Assembly: GCA_028280025.1 (NCBI GenBank)
Contig: JANQMO010000055.1
Coordinates: forward strand, 52,930 to 116,929
Length of the DNA stretch: 64,000 nt
DNA from: Chlorobium sp.
Lineage (GTDB): Bacteria > Bacteroidota > Chlorobiia > Chlorobiales > Chlorobiaceae
Reading direction: 5' to 3'
In this document: piece after piece, positions 8,188-16,901 of the stretch
Position numbering within the stretch: position 1 is the stretch's first letter
Layout of the letters: each line of letters opens with the position of its first letter
Program-made: the position numbers and the translations under genes
Notes under the pieces: generated by a model
What the model saw: only the letters and a program-made list of their open reading frames with translations
Told to the model about the DNA's origin: nothing
The model's database searches: none

Positions 8188-9030
8188 ATGCTTTCAATCG
8201 GTGATTGTACACTTCAGACACTCGATGTCCAGGAGTTCAGCCTTGACGGAGGATCGGTTTTCGGTGCGGTTCCGAAAGTGCTCTGGGAAAAGGTCATCAG
8301 GCCGGACCATCTCAACAGGGTTCGTTTGTCCATGCGTCTCCTCCTCGTAAGGGGGCAAGGCAGAAACATTCTTGTTGATGCTGCAATGGGTACGGCCTGG
8401 AATGACAAAATGAAACAGATATACGATCTTTCGGAATGGAGACTGGATCGTGAACTGCAAAAGGCCGGCCTCAGGAGGGGGGATATAACCGATATCATAT
8501 TCACCCATCTTCACTTCGACCACCTTGCAGGTGCGTTCGAGGAAGAAAACGGTGAACTGGTGCCTGTTTTTCCTCATGCACGGTATTATGTCCAGCAGGA
8601 CAACCTTCAAACAGCACTCCACCCCAACCTCAAGGAAAAACCAAGTTATCTTTCGCCTTTTGTTGAAGCGCTTTCCCGGCTGGACGGACTGGCTCCCGTC
8701 AAGGGCGGAACGGAGTTGATCCCTGGTTTGGAGCTTGTGCCGGCAGGTAAAGGACATACCGAAGGTCATCAGCTTGTACGGATCACCGGTTCAGGAAAAA
8801 CCCTTGTACACGGCGGTGACCTTTTTCCCTCATCGGCGCATCTGGGCGTCACAAGGGGGCTCACCTACGATATCGCTCCGCTCGAGGTGGTTGGCGAAAA
8901 AATCGTTCTTCTCGATGAGATGGTCGATAAGAGGGTGATACTCTATTTTGCCCATGATCCGCTGATAACCGCCGCAACGCTCAAAAGAGGCGAGAAACAT
9001 GTCGTTGTTGACGACATACTCGACTTCTGA
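8188..9030 (+). CDS. MBL-fold metallo-hydrolase
   Basis: Metallo-beta-lactamase-fold hydrolase of about 280 residues (starting MLSIGDCTLQTLDVQE). The zinc-binding motif is FTHLHFDHLAGA (HxHxDH), with further ligands in GKGHTEGHQLV and VHGGDLFPSS and a late histidine in FAHDP. The closest general class is the lactonase/quorum-quenching-like or YtnP-like hydrolases, but substrate cannot be assigned. The ATG at 8188 is preferred to an in-frame TTG at 8170. It is followed 15 bases later by the mutY-like gene and is probably co-transcribed with it. Confidence 0.85.
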   Translation: MLSIGDCTLQTLDVQEFSLDGGSVFGAVPKVLWEKVIRPDHLNRVRLSMRLLLVRGQGRNILVDAAMGTAWNDKMKQIYDLSEWRLDRELQKAGLRRGDITDIIFTHLHFDHLAGAFEEENGELVPVFPHARYYVQQDNLQTALHPNLKEKPSYLSPFVEALSRLDGLAPVKGGTELIPGLELVPAGKGHTEGHQLVRITGSGKTLVHGGDLFPSSAHLGVTRGLTYDIAPLEVVGEKIVLLDEMVDKRVILYFAHDPLITAATLKRGEKHVVVDDILDF

Positions 9031-9045
9031 GGATACAGTTGAGGT

Positions 9046-9864
9046 ATGGATATTGACAGGAAAACGGTTGACAGGCTGCAGGAGAAGGTTTTCACGTTTT
9101 ACCGGGAAAACGGCCGGTCGTTTCCCTGGCGCGAAACAACCGACCGCTATGCCGTTTTCGTCAGCGAGATCATGCTTCAGCAGACACAGGCTGAAAGGGT
9201 TGTCGGCAAGTACAGAAGGTGGCTCGAGCGTTTTCCCGATATCCACGCACTTGCCGGAGCTTCCCTCAAGGACGTTCTCGCCTGCTGGAGCGGTCTTGGT
9301 TACAATGCAAGGGGACAGCGTTTGCACAGGTGTGCAGGGATAATCGTCAGGGAGTATGGCGGTGCAGTGCCGGCATCACCTGAAACGCTCATGACGCTGC
9401 CGGGGATCGGTTTCTATACGTCGCGCTCCATACCCATTTTTGCCGATAACCTCGATATTGTTACCATCGACACCAATATCAGGCGGATATTGATCCATGA
9501 GCTGGGATTGACCGAAAAGAAGATCAAGCCGGCCGAACTCCTTTCTCTTGCAGAGAAACTGCTGCCGCAGGGACGAAGCCGCGAGTGGCACAATGCACTC
9601 ATGGATTACGGCGCCCTCTGTCTGACCGGGAAAAAAACCGGTATCCGCCCTCTCACAAGACAAAAGAAATTCAGGGGTTCCCGACGATGGTACAGAGGCA
9701 CTATCATAAAAGAACTGGTCGATACCGATGTCATGTTTCTTGAAGAGCTGCAGGAGCGTTATGGTGCTGATGTTGTCAGCATTCTTGACGATCTTGAAAA
9801 GGAGGGGCTTGTGGAGCGTTTTGATTCAGAAAGTGAAAGGGTTGTCTACAGAATTCCTGAGTGA
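9046..9864 (+). CDS. MutY-like A/G-specific DNA glycosylase lacking the Fe-S motif
   Basis: HhH-GPD DNA glycosylase of 272 residues. The N-terminal part has the MutY-type FPWRETTDRYAVFVSEIMLQ followed by QTQAERV, with the catalytic glutamate of the SEIMLQQTQ block; the helix-hairpin-helix LPGIGFYTSRSI is followed by the aspartate in TIDTNIRRIL. After ALMDYGALC the usual C-X6-C-X2-C-X5-C [4Fe-4S] ligands are absent; instead there is KKTGIRPLTRQKKFRGSRRW and a winged-helix-like tail. The 8-oxoG-recognition domain of full MutY is also missing. It likely removes A opposite damaged G or acts on a related lesion. Confidence 0.82.
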   Translation: MDIDRKTVDRLQEKVFTFYRENGRSFPWRETTDRYAVFVSEIMLQQTQAERVVGKYRRWLERFPDIHALAGASLKDVLACWSGLGYNARGQRLHRCAGIIVREYGGAVPASPETLMTLPGIGFYTSRSIPIFADNLDIVTIDTNIRRILIHELGLTEKKIKPAELLSLAEKLLPQGRSREWHNALMDYGALCLTGKKTGIRPLTRQKKFRGSRRWYRGTIIKELVDTDVMFLEELQERYGADVVSILDDLEKEGLVERFDSESERVVYRIPE

Positions 9865-9936
9865 GGCGCTCTACGGTGCGGAAACCACGCTGAAAAGCTT
9901 GAAGAATGTCTCGAAGATGCATGGTGCCCGGTGTGC

Positions 9937-11766
9937 TTACTCTGAGTTATAGAGTGTATTCATTGTGCTGTAGAGAGAATCGATCTCCTTTATGAACGCG
10001 TTGGTGATCGCTTTACGCTTCAGCTTGAGCGTTGGTGTCATGTGGCCGTTTTCGATTGTGAAAGGGGCCTTGATCAAGAGGAATTTCCTGACTTTTTCAT
10101 GAGCGGCCAGTTTCCTGGAAGTGCTTCGCAGGAGGGCTTCATAGATTTTCAGAACCTCTTTCTGTTCCAGCAGGTCGGCTTTTGAAGAGTAGTTCAGTTG
10201 TTGTTCCTCGGCGAAAGACTCGAGCTCTGTGAAGTCCGGAACGATAAGCGCGACAAGAAACGGCTTTTTCTCCCCGGCAACCATGACCTGATCGACATAT
10301 TTACTTTCGGCTATCATTTCTTCTATCGGCAGGGGAGCGATATTTTTCCCGCCGGATGTTACGATAATATGCTTTTTTCTGTCGGTTATCCTGAGGTAGC
10401 CGTCTTCGTCGAGCTCTCCGATGTCCCCGGTTCTGAACCATCCATCCTGCAAGACTTCCCGGGTCGTGTCCTCGTCGTTCCAGTAACCCTTCATGATGTT
10501 GGGGCCCTGGAACAGGATTTCCCCGTCACTGTCGATTCTGACGTTGACATTGTCGATGACGGGACCAACCGTTCCGAATTTTACTTTCTCGGGACGGTTG
10601 ACGTTTGTGACCGGCGATGTTTCAGTCAGTCCGTAGCCTTCGAGAATGGTAATTCCGAGGGCCTGAAAGAATTGTCCCACCTTGAGCGGAAGCGCAGCAC
10701 CTCCTGAAACGAAGTAGCGGAGATGGCCCCCGAACCTGTTCTGTATGGTTGAATAGACGAGCTTGTGTGCAAGCGCATGCTGCATGCCAAGGAGCGTCGA
10801 GGGGCTTCCGTTTCTCTTTTTTTCATTGTATGACATGCCGGTCTGATAGGCCCAGTTGAAAATTTTCTGTTTCAAGGCGCTTTGCGAGTCAACCTGTTTG
10901 AGGATGTTGGTCTTGATACGGTCGAACAGCCTCGGCACGGTAAAAATGATCGTAGGCTTTGCCTCCGAAATGTTGAGAGACACCGTTTCGATACTTTCAG
11001 CAAGATAGATCTGGGCACCGCAGGCAAAAAGAAGGTAGTAACCGCCGGTTCTTTCGTAGGAGTGGGAAAGCGGCAGGAACGACAGGCTTCTGTCCGACTC
11101 GTCAAGGCGTATTACGTCAGAGCAGGATTTGACGTTTTCACAGATGTTTCTGTGTGTCAGCATAACCCCTTTGGGCAGGCCGGTTGTGCCGGATGTATAG
11201 ATGATCGTTGCAAGGTCATCGGGCTTGAGCATGGTGTAGCTTACGTAATCAGGGGTGCTCTCGAGAATTGCTTTGCCGGTATTCTTTGCCTCGCCCAGTT
11301 CCGTGACGCCGTCGACTTTCTCATCGAGCCGGTTCATAACGACGATGAACTCGAGATGCTCGAGATTCTGCCAGATGGAGAGGACCTTGCCGAGCTGGAG
11401 CATGTTTGAAACAATGATCGCTTTTGAGCCGGAGTCCCTGAGGATGAATTCTATCTGGTTGGGGGGGAGGGAAGGGTAAAGGGGGACATCGGCAGCACCG
11501 ACGGAAAGGATAGCCATGTCGGCAAGGTACCATCCTGGACGATTTTCCGAAAGAATGGCGATTCGATCCTTTTCTTCTATTCCCTTATGTTTGAGAAATG
11601 CCGCCAGGCAGGAGACGTCGTCGTGGAGCGAGTCGTAACTGATGGGAACGTACTTGCCGTTGACTTTTCTGGAAATGGGAAATTTTTTTTCCTGTCTCCT
11701 GTAGTGATTGAAAACGCTGTTGAAGAGCTCCGGCAGTGTCTGGAAATCGGGGTAAAGAAGGCCCAT
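9937..11766 (-). CDS. Long-chain fatty acid--CoA ligase (AMP-forming)
   Basis: Acyl-adenylate-forming enzyme of 609 residues, the length of FadD15/long-chain acyl-CoA synthetases. It activates fatty acids with ATP and CoA. Visible motifs are the P-loop-like YTSGTTGLPKGVMLTHRN, GYGLTETSPV, GWFRTGDIGELDEDGYL and the hinge motif RITDRKKHIIVTSGGKNIAP, which in this clade precedes a C-terminal subdomain. No signal peptide. It converges with the mutY-like gene; a 22-bp palindrome lies 55 bases before its start (11821-11842) and may be its operator. Confidence 0.92.
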   Translation of the reverse strand: MGLLYPDFQTLPELFNSVFNHYRRQEKKFPISRKVNGKYVPISYDSLHDDVSCLAAFLKHKGIEEKDRIAILSENRPGWYLADMAILSVGAADVPLYPSLPPNQIEFILRDSGSKAIIVSNMLQLGKVLSIWQNLEHLEFIVVMNRLDEKVDGVTELGEAKNTGKAILESTPDYVSYTMLKPDDLATIIYTSGTTGLPKGVMLTHRNICENVKSCSDVIRLDESDRSLSFLPLSHSYERTGGYYLLFACGAQIYLAESIETVSLNISEAKPTIIFTVPRLFDRIKTNILKQVDSQSALKQKIFNWAYQTGMSYNEKKRNGSPSTLLGMQHALAHKLVYSTIQNRFGGHLRYFVSGGAALPLKVGQFFQALGITILEGYGLTETSPVTNVNRPEKVKFGTVGPVIDNVNVRIDSDGEILFQGPNIMKGYWNDEDTTREVLQDGWFRTGDIGELDEDGYLRITDRKKHIIVTSGGKNIAPLPIEEMIAESKYVDQVMVAGEKKPFLVALIVPDFTELESFAEEQQLNYSSKADLLEQKEVLKIYEALLRSTSRKLAAHEKVRKFLLIKAPFTIENGHMTPTLKLKRKAITNAFIKEIDSLYSTMNTLYNSE

Positions 11767-11820
11767 AAGGTGTTACCTGGTTTAAGCTGTACAGTATAGG
11801 TTCTCTGCGTGACCAACCGC

Positions 11821-11842
11821 ATATCCTGAACATTCAGGATAT
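11821..11842. promoter_or_regulatory. 22-bp palindromic operator-like site
   Basis: ATATCCTGAA-CA-TTCAGGATAT is a perfect 10-bp inverted repeat with a two-base spacer, 55 bases upstream of the acyl-CoA synthetase start. Its size and symmetry fit a dimeric repressor site such as those of TetR- or FadR-type regulators; the regulator is not in the window. Confidence 0.55.
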
Positions 11843-12041
11843 CAGGCGGGGGAACCAGGCGCGGCGCGGTGTCACAAAGGACGGACAAGCAATTTGTCTT
11901 AAAAAAATATGTAACATTAGTTTGCAACCTTTGCAAATTATGGGTTCCGATTCGCGTTAAAAGGCACTTTTTGTTGATTGTGCGTTGTTCCTTACATTCT
12001 TACATGTAGGGGTTATATGAAGGTTTAAAAAAGAACATGCA

Positions 12042-12266
12042 ATGGAACTTGCAAAGATAACATCCAAAGGACAGGTAACAATCCCGGCTGCAATTCGCAA
12101 AGCAGCTCAACTGAAAAAGAGTGACATGTTGACGTTTGAAATCGAGGGTGATCACCTGATTGTTCGAAAAATCAAAGCCCCGGTCGATGTTTATCTGAAC
12201 GGTGTCTCGGAGACGCTCAACGAATGGATTTCGGAGGAAGATGAGGAGGCTTGGAGTGATCTTTGA
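12042..12266 (+). CDS. AbrB/MazE-type antitoxin
   Basis: 74-residue antitoxin with an N-terminal SpoVT/AbrB DNA-binding domain (AKITSKGQVTIPAAIRKA). Its acidic C-terminal tail (ISEEDEEAWSDL) resembles the intrinsically disordered, toxin-binding tails of MazE-like antitoxins. It overlaps the toxin gene by 11 bases, typical of a translationally coupled toxin-antitoxin pair that represses its own promoter. Confidence 0.87.
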   Translation: MELAKITSKGQVTIPAAIRKAAQLKKSDMLTFEIEGDHLIVRKIKAPVDVYLNGVSETLNEWISEEDEEAWSDL

Positions 12267-12594
12267 GCCATTTGATGTTGTCGTTGTTCCGTTTCCATTT
12301 ACGGAAAAACTCGTAACCAAGAAGAGGCCGGCCCTTGTGGTTTCATCTGCTTCGCTCAATGATCAGCATGATTGTTTGATCCTCGCAATGATTACTACTG
12401 CGAAAAGAACCCGATGGGTTAGTGATGTTGAGCTAAATGATTGGGAAAGTGCAAATCTGACTGTCCCATGCAAAGTTCGTTTCAAACTTTTCACACTCGA
12501 TACCAAGCTGATTCCCCGTCGCCTTGGGAACCTTTCGGAAGCAGACAAGGTGTCCGTACAAGCAGCTGTCAAACATTTTCTTGCAGTGGATTGA
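12256..12594 (+). CDS. MazF/PemK-type mRNA interferase toxin
   Basis: Toxin of the PemK/MazF family (about 112 residues), a ribosome-independent endoribonuclease. It has FEPFDVVVVPFPFTEK and KKRPALVVSS at the N-terminus, the canonical beta-barrel motifs, and a MITT/KVRFKLFTLDTKLI region that forms the dimer interface. I place the start at GTG 12256 because GAGGAGG at 12243-12249 gives ideal spacing; ATG 12241 and an open frame from 12202 are alternatives. It pairs with the AbrB-type antitoxin just before it. The cleavage specificity is not predictable. Confidence 0.87.
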   Translation: MIFEPFDVVVVPFPFTEKLVTKKRPALVVSSASLNDQHDCLILAMITTAKRTRWVSDVELNDWESANLTVPCKVRFKLFTLDTKLIPRRLGNLSEADKVSVQAAVKHFLAVD

Positions 12595-12645
12595 GGCTAT
12601 GAGGGTTCAAACAGGTTTCGTTTGATCTGTGGAATAGGGAAAAGT

Positions 12646-12826
12646 AAGAGGCTGTCTCATAAGTCATGCATGTTGTCTTTTTATAGTCATCCTCGGGCTT
12701 GACCCGGGGATCCATCTTCCCACCAAAGTCAGTATGGATGCCGCATCAAGTGCGGCATGACTCTCAACTGACAACGTATTCGTTGCGGCTTATAATCGTA
12801 AATTTTTGCTTTTGAGACAGCCTCTT
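12646..12826. mobile_element. MITE-like 181-bp element with 14-bp terminal inverted repeats
   Basis: AAGAGGCTGTCTCA at 12646-12659 and its exact complement TGAGACAGCCTCTT at 12813-12826 bound a gene-less interval. Nested inside is a second imperfect palindrome (12686-12761) with GGGCTTGACCCGGGGATCCA and GGATGCCGCATCAAGTGCGG, a type of repeat known from many genomes. The outer arms share 12 bases with the terminator at 39214-39249, so the interval may be an element inserted in the loop of a terminator hairpin. It lies seven bases from the tRNA-Cys 3' end. Confidence 0.6.
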
Positions 12827-12832
12827 TGTTTC

Positions 12833-12906
12833 TGGAGGCGAAGAGCGGATTCGAACCGCTGTAAAAGGTTTTGCAGACCTCTGCCTAGCCACTCGGCCAC
12901 TTCGCC
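12833..12906 (-). tRNA. tRNA-Cys (GCA)
   Basis: Complete cloverleaf on the minus strand. The acceptor stem GGCGAAG pairs with CTTCGCC, the anticodon GCA lies at 12874-12872, the T-arm carries GGTTCGAATCC, the discriminator base is U as expected for tRNA-Cys, and the 3' CCA is encoded (12835-12833). Length is 74 bases. Confidence 0.95.
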
Positions 12907-12963
12907 CTGTATGCAGGGATGTAAATGTATAGAAAAAGATCAACGAATACAAACGGGGGCAGG

Positions 12964-13704
12964 CTACGTGATCTCTCGCATCAACTCCTCCCACAACTCC
13001 CGGTATGCTATCGAGGCAGGTGCGTGGGGGCGCACAGCGTTGAGAGGAGCCCGGTAGATACCCATTTTTTCAACTTCGGAGTTGTAGGGTATGATCCGTT
13101 TCAAAAACCGTTTTTTCCCGCTGTATTTCTCGATGATCTCCCGGTGCATGGACTTGCGGCGCTCGTACATCGTGAAAAAGCCCCTGATTTTTGAGGTGTC
13201 GAGCCTGCTTTCCTTGAAGAAGGCGACGAGCTGCTCGAATGTCCTCAGTGAAAGCGTGGTCGGAATGAGCGGAACCAGAATGATGTCCGATGCGGCAAAA
13301 ACACTTTCTGAAAGCAGTGTCAGGTTCGGCGGGCAGTCGAAAAAGATAAACGGGTATTCGGTATTGAGTTCCCGGATGTTGTTTTTGAGTTTTTTCTGGG
13401 GCTTTTTTTCTTCCATCAGCTCTATATCGAGGTTCCGGTAGGAAAAGTCTGCCGGAAGAAGGTCGAGGTTCTCATAATCGGTCCCCTTGATGTTGTCATA
13501 GATTTTGCTGCTGCCCTTGAGAAATTTTTTGCTGCTGAACTTCCTGTTGGGAACGATCCGGAAATAAAACGAACTTGCTCCCTGCGGATCGAGGTCGCAG
13601 ATGAGCGTCGGCGGCTTGGAAAGCGAAGAAAGGTAGGCGAGGTTTACGGCTGAAGCGGTCTTTCCGACTCCTCCTTTAATGCTGTATAGCGCGATGGTTT
13701 TCAT
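12964..13704 (-). CDS. ParA/MinD-family ATPase
   Basis: 246-residue deviant-Walker ATPase of the ParA/Soj class. It starts MKTIALYSIKGGVGKTASAV, with both P-loop lysines, and has DLDPQGASSFYF and a Walker B region FIFFDCPPNLTLLSES. Such ATPases position plasmids, chromosomes or protein clusters on the nucleoid. There is no parB next to it; instead it ends a two-gene unit one base after the CHAD-domain gene. The CHAD-ParA pairing suggests a link to positioning of polyphosphate or a related cargo, which is inference. Confidence 0.88.
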   Translation of the reverse strand: MKTIALYSIKGGVGKTASAVNLAYLSSLSKPPTLICDLDPQGASSFYFRIVPNRKFSSKKFLKGSSKIYDNIKGTDYENLDLLPADFSYRNLDIELMEEKKPQKKLKNNIRELNTEYPFIFFDCPPNLTLLSESVFAASDIILVPLIPTTLSLRTFEQLVAFFKESRLDTSKIRGFFTMYERRKSMHREIIEKYSGKKRFLKRIIPYNSEVEKMGIYRAPLNAVRPHAPASIAYRELWEELMREIT

Positions 13705-13705
13705 A

Positions 13706-15262
13706 TCAGCGGTGCTTTTTCAAGAGAGCGTGGAACAGGGCCTCTGTCTCGTCGCTGTCGAACGTATTGAAAGCGTTATGGAAATTTTGCCGTGTCTTTT
13801 CCCGTTCATGGTGCAGGGCGGTGATCAGTCCGCCGATGGCTGCAGAAAAGGAAATCGCATGCGTATCGGGCTTGAGCGTTGAAAGGTAGTCGAAGAGGTA
13901 ACTCTGCTGGACGGAGAGATCGACGAACACGCCAAGGTTGTTCTGAAGGGTTTTCAATTGTTTCAGGACTTTCTGCAATGTTCGGGCTGGAAAAACAGAC
14001 GCGTAAAACTCGAGAAGGTAGCGCAGTTTTTTGCAGTCGATACGCAGTGAGTGAAGTTCCGTATCGGTAGCTATGCTGCTGATACTTCTGCCATGCCGGA
14101 TTGCTTTTTTCCACGCTTTGCTTACCGTGGCTACAGCGAAATCGGATGTCAGGGTTTTTGCCGCAGGTGTTGTTGCCGGATCCGACGTCATATCGCTTCT
14201 GAGAAATTCCTCCCATTCCCGCATAAGGTTTTTATATGCATCGGACCGGATGTATCTGGTAAAACTCCTCAGTTCTTTTTTCTGCCGATTGAAGAGGTCG
14301 GTAAAAAAAGGTTTGAGCGAGTCCCGCATCGGTTCAGGGAGAATGCTCATGAAGTGCTGTTCCTGCAGCAGATACACGTCCTGGTCGCGAAGATTGTTTG
14401 TTCGCTTACCGAGTTCCCTGAATGCGTTTTTGTAATGTGCAAGTTTATCGGGAGGGAAGACTCCCTTGAACTGGGCGAGTATCGAGCGTATCCTGCGAAC
14501 CGCTACACGGTAATCGTGCAGAAATTCCGTGTCGATATGTTTCGGAATCCATTCCTCGTTGGCATACAGGACGTCAAGTGCGGAAAGCAGCAGGGATTTT
14601 GACGAGTCGAGGATGGTGTCACGGGGATCGAGTTTTACGGAAGGTTTTGAAGAATAACCTCCCGGAACGGCGCCGGCGGCCTCCATGAGAGTGCTGTAAT
14701 AGACCCGGGAGGTGATTTCAGCCGGTTTTCCGCAGGATTGCCGTAGCTGTGTGGCTGCAGTTTCGAAAAACCGATCATAACCTCTTACCGGAAAAAGCGT
14801 AAGGCAGATGGTGCTGTCGTTCTGATGATTGCCTGCCAGCCTCTGCAGTTCAACTGTGGCGACGGTTTTTTTATTGTCGTCAAGAAGCCTCCATCTCTGC
14901 ACTGCGGTCTCGACCGATCCGAACTGAATGAATGCGCGCAGCTTTGCAATGGCTCGAAGCCGTGCAGCGGTTTCTTTATGATCGATGGTATCGGGAAAAA
15001 AACTGCGGGGTACTCTTCTGAGCGGAGCGGAACAGACCTCCCGGCAGCTTTTAAGGTCATAAACGATCAGCTTCCTGCCGTTAAGAACAACATGATTGCC
15101 GGTTTTCCAGGCTTTCCAGTCAAACGTGTCATAGAAGCGGAGCGTTTCCTTTTTTTCCGGTTCAGGCTCGAAGAGGAACGTATCGTTATTGTTTGTCAGG
15201 CGGGAAAGGTTTTCTGATGTCTCCGGAAGCCTGAAAAAGAGTGGAGACGGAGTTGCTCGCAT
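13706..15262 (-). CDS. CHAD domain protein
   Basis: 518-residue protein with a C-terminal CHAD domain (conserved histidine alpha-helical domain, a polyphosphate-binding fold) from about residue 240. The characteristic basic helices are FLHDYRVAVRRIRSILAQF and GKRTNNLRDQDVYLL, then SLRIDCKKLRYLLEFY. The N-terminal ~200 residues contain KKTVATVELQRL-like strands that resemble a diverged CYTH/triphosphate tunnel domain. There is no signal peptide or transmembrane segment. The downstream ParA-type ATPase starts just after its stop, so they form an operon. ppk elsewhere in the window shows the organism makes polyphosphate. Confidence 0.85.
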   Translation of the reverse strand: MRATPSPLFFRLPETSENLSRLTNNNDTFLFEPEPEKKETLRFYDTFDWKAWKTGNHVVLNGRKLIVYDLKSCREVCSAPLRRVPRSFFPDTIDHKETAARLRAIAKLRAFIQFGSVETAVQRWRLLDDNKKTVATVELQRLAGNHQNDSTICLTLFPVRGYDRFFETAATQLRQSCGKPAEITSRVYYSTLMEAAGAVPGGYSSKPSVKLDPRDTILDSSKSLLLSALDVLYANEEWIPKHIDTEFLHDYRVAVRRIRSILAQFKGVFPPDKLAHYKNAFRELGKRTNNLRDQDVYLLQEQHFMSILPEPMRDSLKPFFTDLFNRQKKELRSFTRYIRSDAYKNLMREWEEFLRSDMTSDPATTPAAKTLTSDFAVATVSKAWKKAIRHGRSISSIATDTELHSLRIDCKKLRYLLEFYASVFPARTLQKVLKQLKTLQNNLGVFVDLSVQQSYLFDYLSTLKPDTHAISFSAAIGGLITALHHEREKTRQNFHNAFNTFDSDETEALFHALLKKHR

Positions 15263-15817
15263 ATAAATGAATGATACGATTACCGGTTGCCCATAGTAAA
15301 ACCTAAACTGATCGTTTCAACAAATACTCAATGAGAGTAAAGTTATAAAAAACAGTCTTTTATATTGTCCAGCAAGTGTGATTATTCGTCACCTGCAGGG
15401 AGTAGTAAAAACAGATAAAGAACCGCATTTGTTAGAAATCCCGACAAGTCGGGAAATGTCGATCATGCCGCATCTGCTTCGTTACAGGGAACTTGCGGTA
15501 GTTCACTACAGCGGCATTCCCTGTGCCTTGCATCTGCGACATGCTCGACAATCGCTCAATTTAGGTAAAAAGAATATAGTGATTCCTGCAATCAATCTTC
15601 TGATTGCCGGTGTTCTTTTCAATGGCATATCAGGCTGAACGGTATCGGCGGCAAACTGTTTTTTTAAAAGACATGGATTGTTTATGTTAAGCCACTATAC
15701 TGTCCGCAATAGCTGAGTTTTCAGGGTTTTTTATGCATTTCGCGGTTTCATTGCCATCATCCTGACGTCTCTGATCATTCGGGGTATCCTCTATACAATG
15801 GTAGCTGAAAAAGTGTC
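15263..15817. other. Gene-less region with a dispersed element
   Basis: This 555-bp gap has no credible gene. A stretch at about 15436-15570 carries the small palindrome CCCGAC-AA-GTCGGG and further on CGCTCAATTTAGGTAAAA (15553-15570), an inverted copy of 8131-8148. The open frame across 15378-15638 looks like a by-product of this element rather than a protein. The last ~150 bases presumably hold the promoter of the lipoprotein gene. Confidence 0.5.
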
Positions 15818-16828
15818 ATGAAACACGTATTCATTTTTTTTGCCTTCTATTTCATTCTTCTCACCGGATGTTCATCACAAGCTCCATCTGACGGCTCGCC
15901 GGAAGCAATGACTGTCGGTATGGTTTTCAACGTCGGCGGGAGAGGGGATAAATCCTTCAACGATGCGGCCTACAATGGTCTTGAGATGGCGCGGGATTCT
16001 TTGGGTGTGAACATCGTCTATATCGAGCCTACGGGCGAGGGGGCGGATCGTGAAGCTGCATTGCGTCAGCTTGCCGTTGATCCGGACATAGGGTTGGTTC
16101 TCGGTATAGGTCTCCTCTTCAGTGAAGATATAACCGAAATGGCAGAGGAGTTTCCTGATAAGTCGTTTGCGTGTATCGATTATCTGGCCCGGCCGGGAGA
16201 AAAAATACCTGCCAACCTTTCAGGGATAGCTTTCGAGGATAAGAAGGGTTCGTTTCTGGCCGGAGCGATAGCGGGTCTTGTAACAAAAACCAATACCATC
16301 GGATTTATCGGCGGGATGGAGTCGAATCTTATCAAACGTTTTCAGGATGGATATATTGCCGGTGCGAAACATGTGAATCCCGATATAACCGTCATTTCAG
16401 GATACATCGGTATGACTGGAAGCGCATTTACCAATCCTTCAAAAGGGAAAGAACTCGCCCTCGGCCAATATGCGAGGGGGGCCGATATCATCTATCAGGC
16501 AGCCGGGCTCAGTGGCGTCGGTGTCGTGGAGGCTGCAAGAGAAGCTGATAAACTGGTTATAGGTACAGATCGCAACCAGGAATACCTCGCTCCGGGACAT
16601 GTTCTGACAAGTGTACTGAAAGCAGTTGACCGTGCAGTTTTCACGACTGTGGAGCGTGTCAGGGAGGGTACGTTTGAGGGAGGACGCCTCAATATCCTGG
16701 GACTTGACGGCCGGTATACCGATTATGTTTACAATTCCAATAACGCGTCGTTGATCACTGAAGACATGCATGCAAGGGTTGAAAATATCCGCGAACAGAT
16801 CATCAGCGGCTATATCGTTGTGGAATAA
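15818..16828 (+). CDS. BMP/PnrA-family substrate-binding lipoprotein
   Basis: 336-residue lipoprotein of the Bmp/Med (PnrA-like) family of periplasmic-binding proteins, most of which bind nucleosides for ABC uptake. A lipobox (ILLTGCSS) ends a signal peptide of about 19 residues. The family signature is VGMVFNVGGRGDKSFNDAAY, followed by DGYIAGAKHVNPDI and VIGTDRNQEYLAPGHVLTS. The matching permease and ATPase genes are not beside it; the neighbour is a small coiled-coil lipoprotein. Ligand identity is inferred from the family only. Confidence 0.88.
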   Translation: MKHVFIFFAFYFILLTGCSSQAPSDGSPEAMTVGMVFNVGGRGDKSFNDAAYNGLEMARDSLGVNIVYIEPTGEGADREAALRQLAVDPDIGLVLGIGLLFSEDITEMAEEFPDKSFACIDYLARPGEKIPANLSGIAFEDKKGSFLAGAIAGLVTKTNTIGFIGGMESNLIKRFQDGYIAGAKHVNPDITVISGYIGMTGSAFTNPSKGKELALGQYARGADIIYQAAGLSGVGVVEAAREADKLVIGTDRNQEYLAPGHVLTSVLKAVDRAVFTTVERVREGTFEGGRLNILGLDGRYTDYVYNSNNASLITEDMHARVENIREQIISGYIVVE

Positions 16829-16901
16829 CAGGGATGTTTTTCTTTCAATGGCACCATGGTTACCGGAACAGGTTGCGGGATCGTAAACACATAACCGAGA
16901 A

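Noticed and set aside
15378..15638. 86-residue frame
   Set aside because: It is translated from the dispersed repeat, has no ribosome site and no codon bias like its neighbours.
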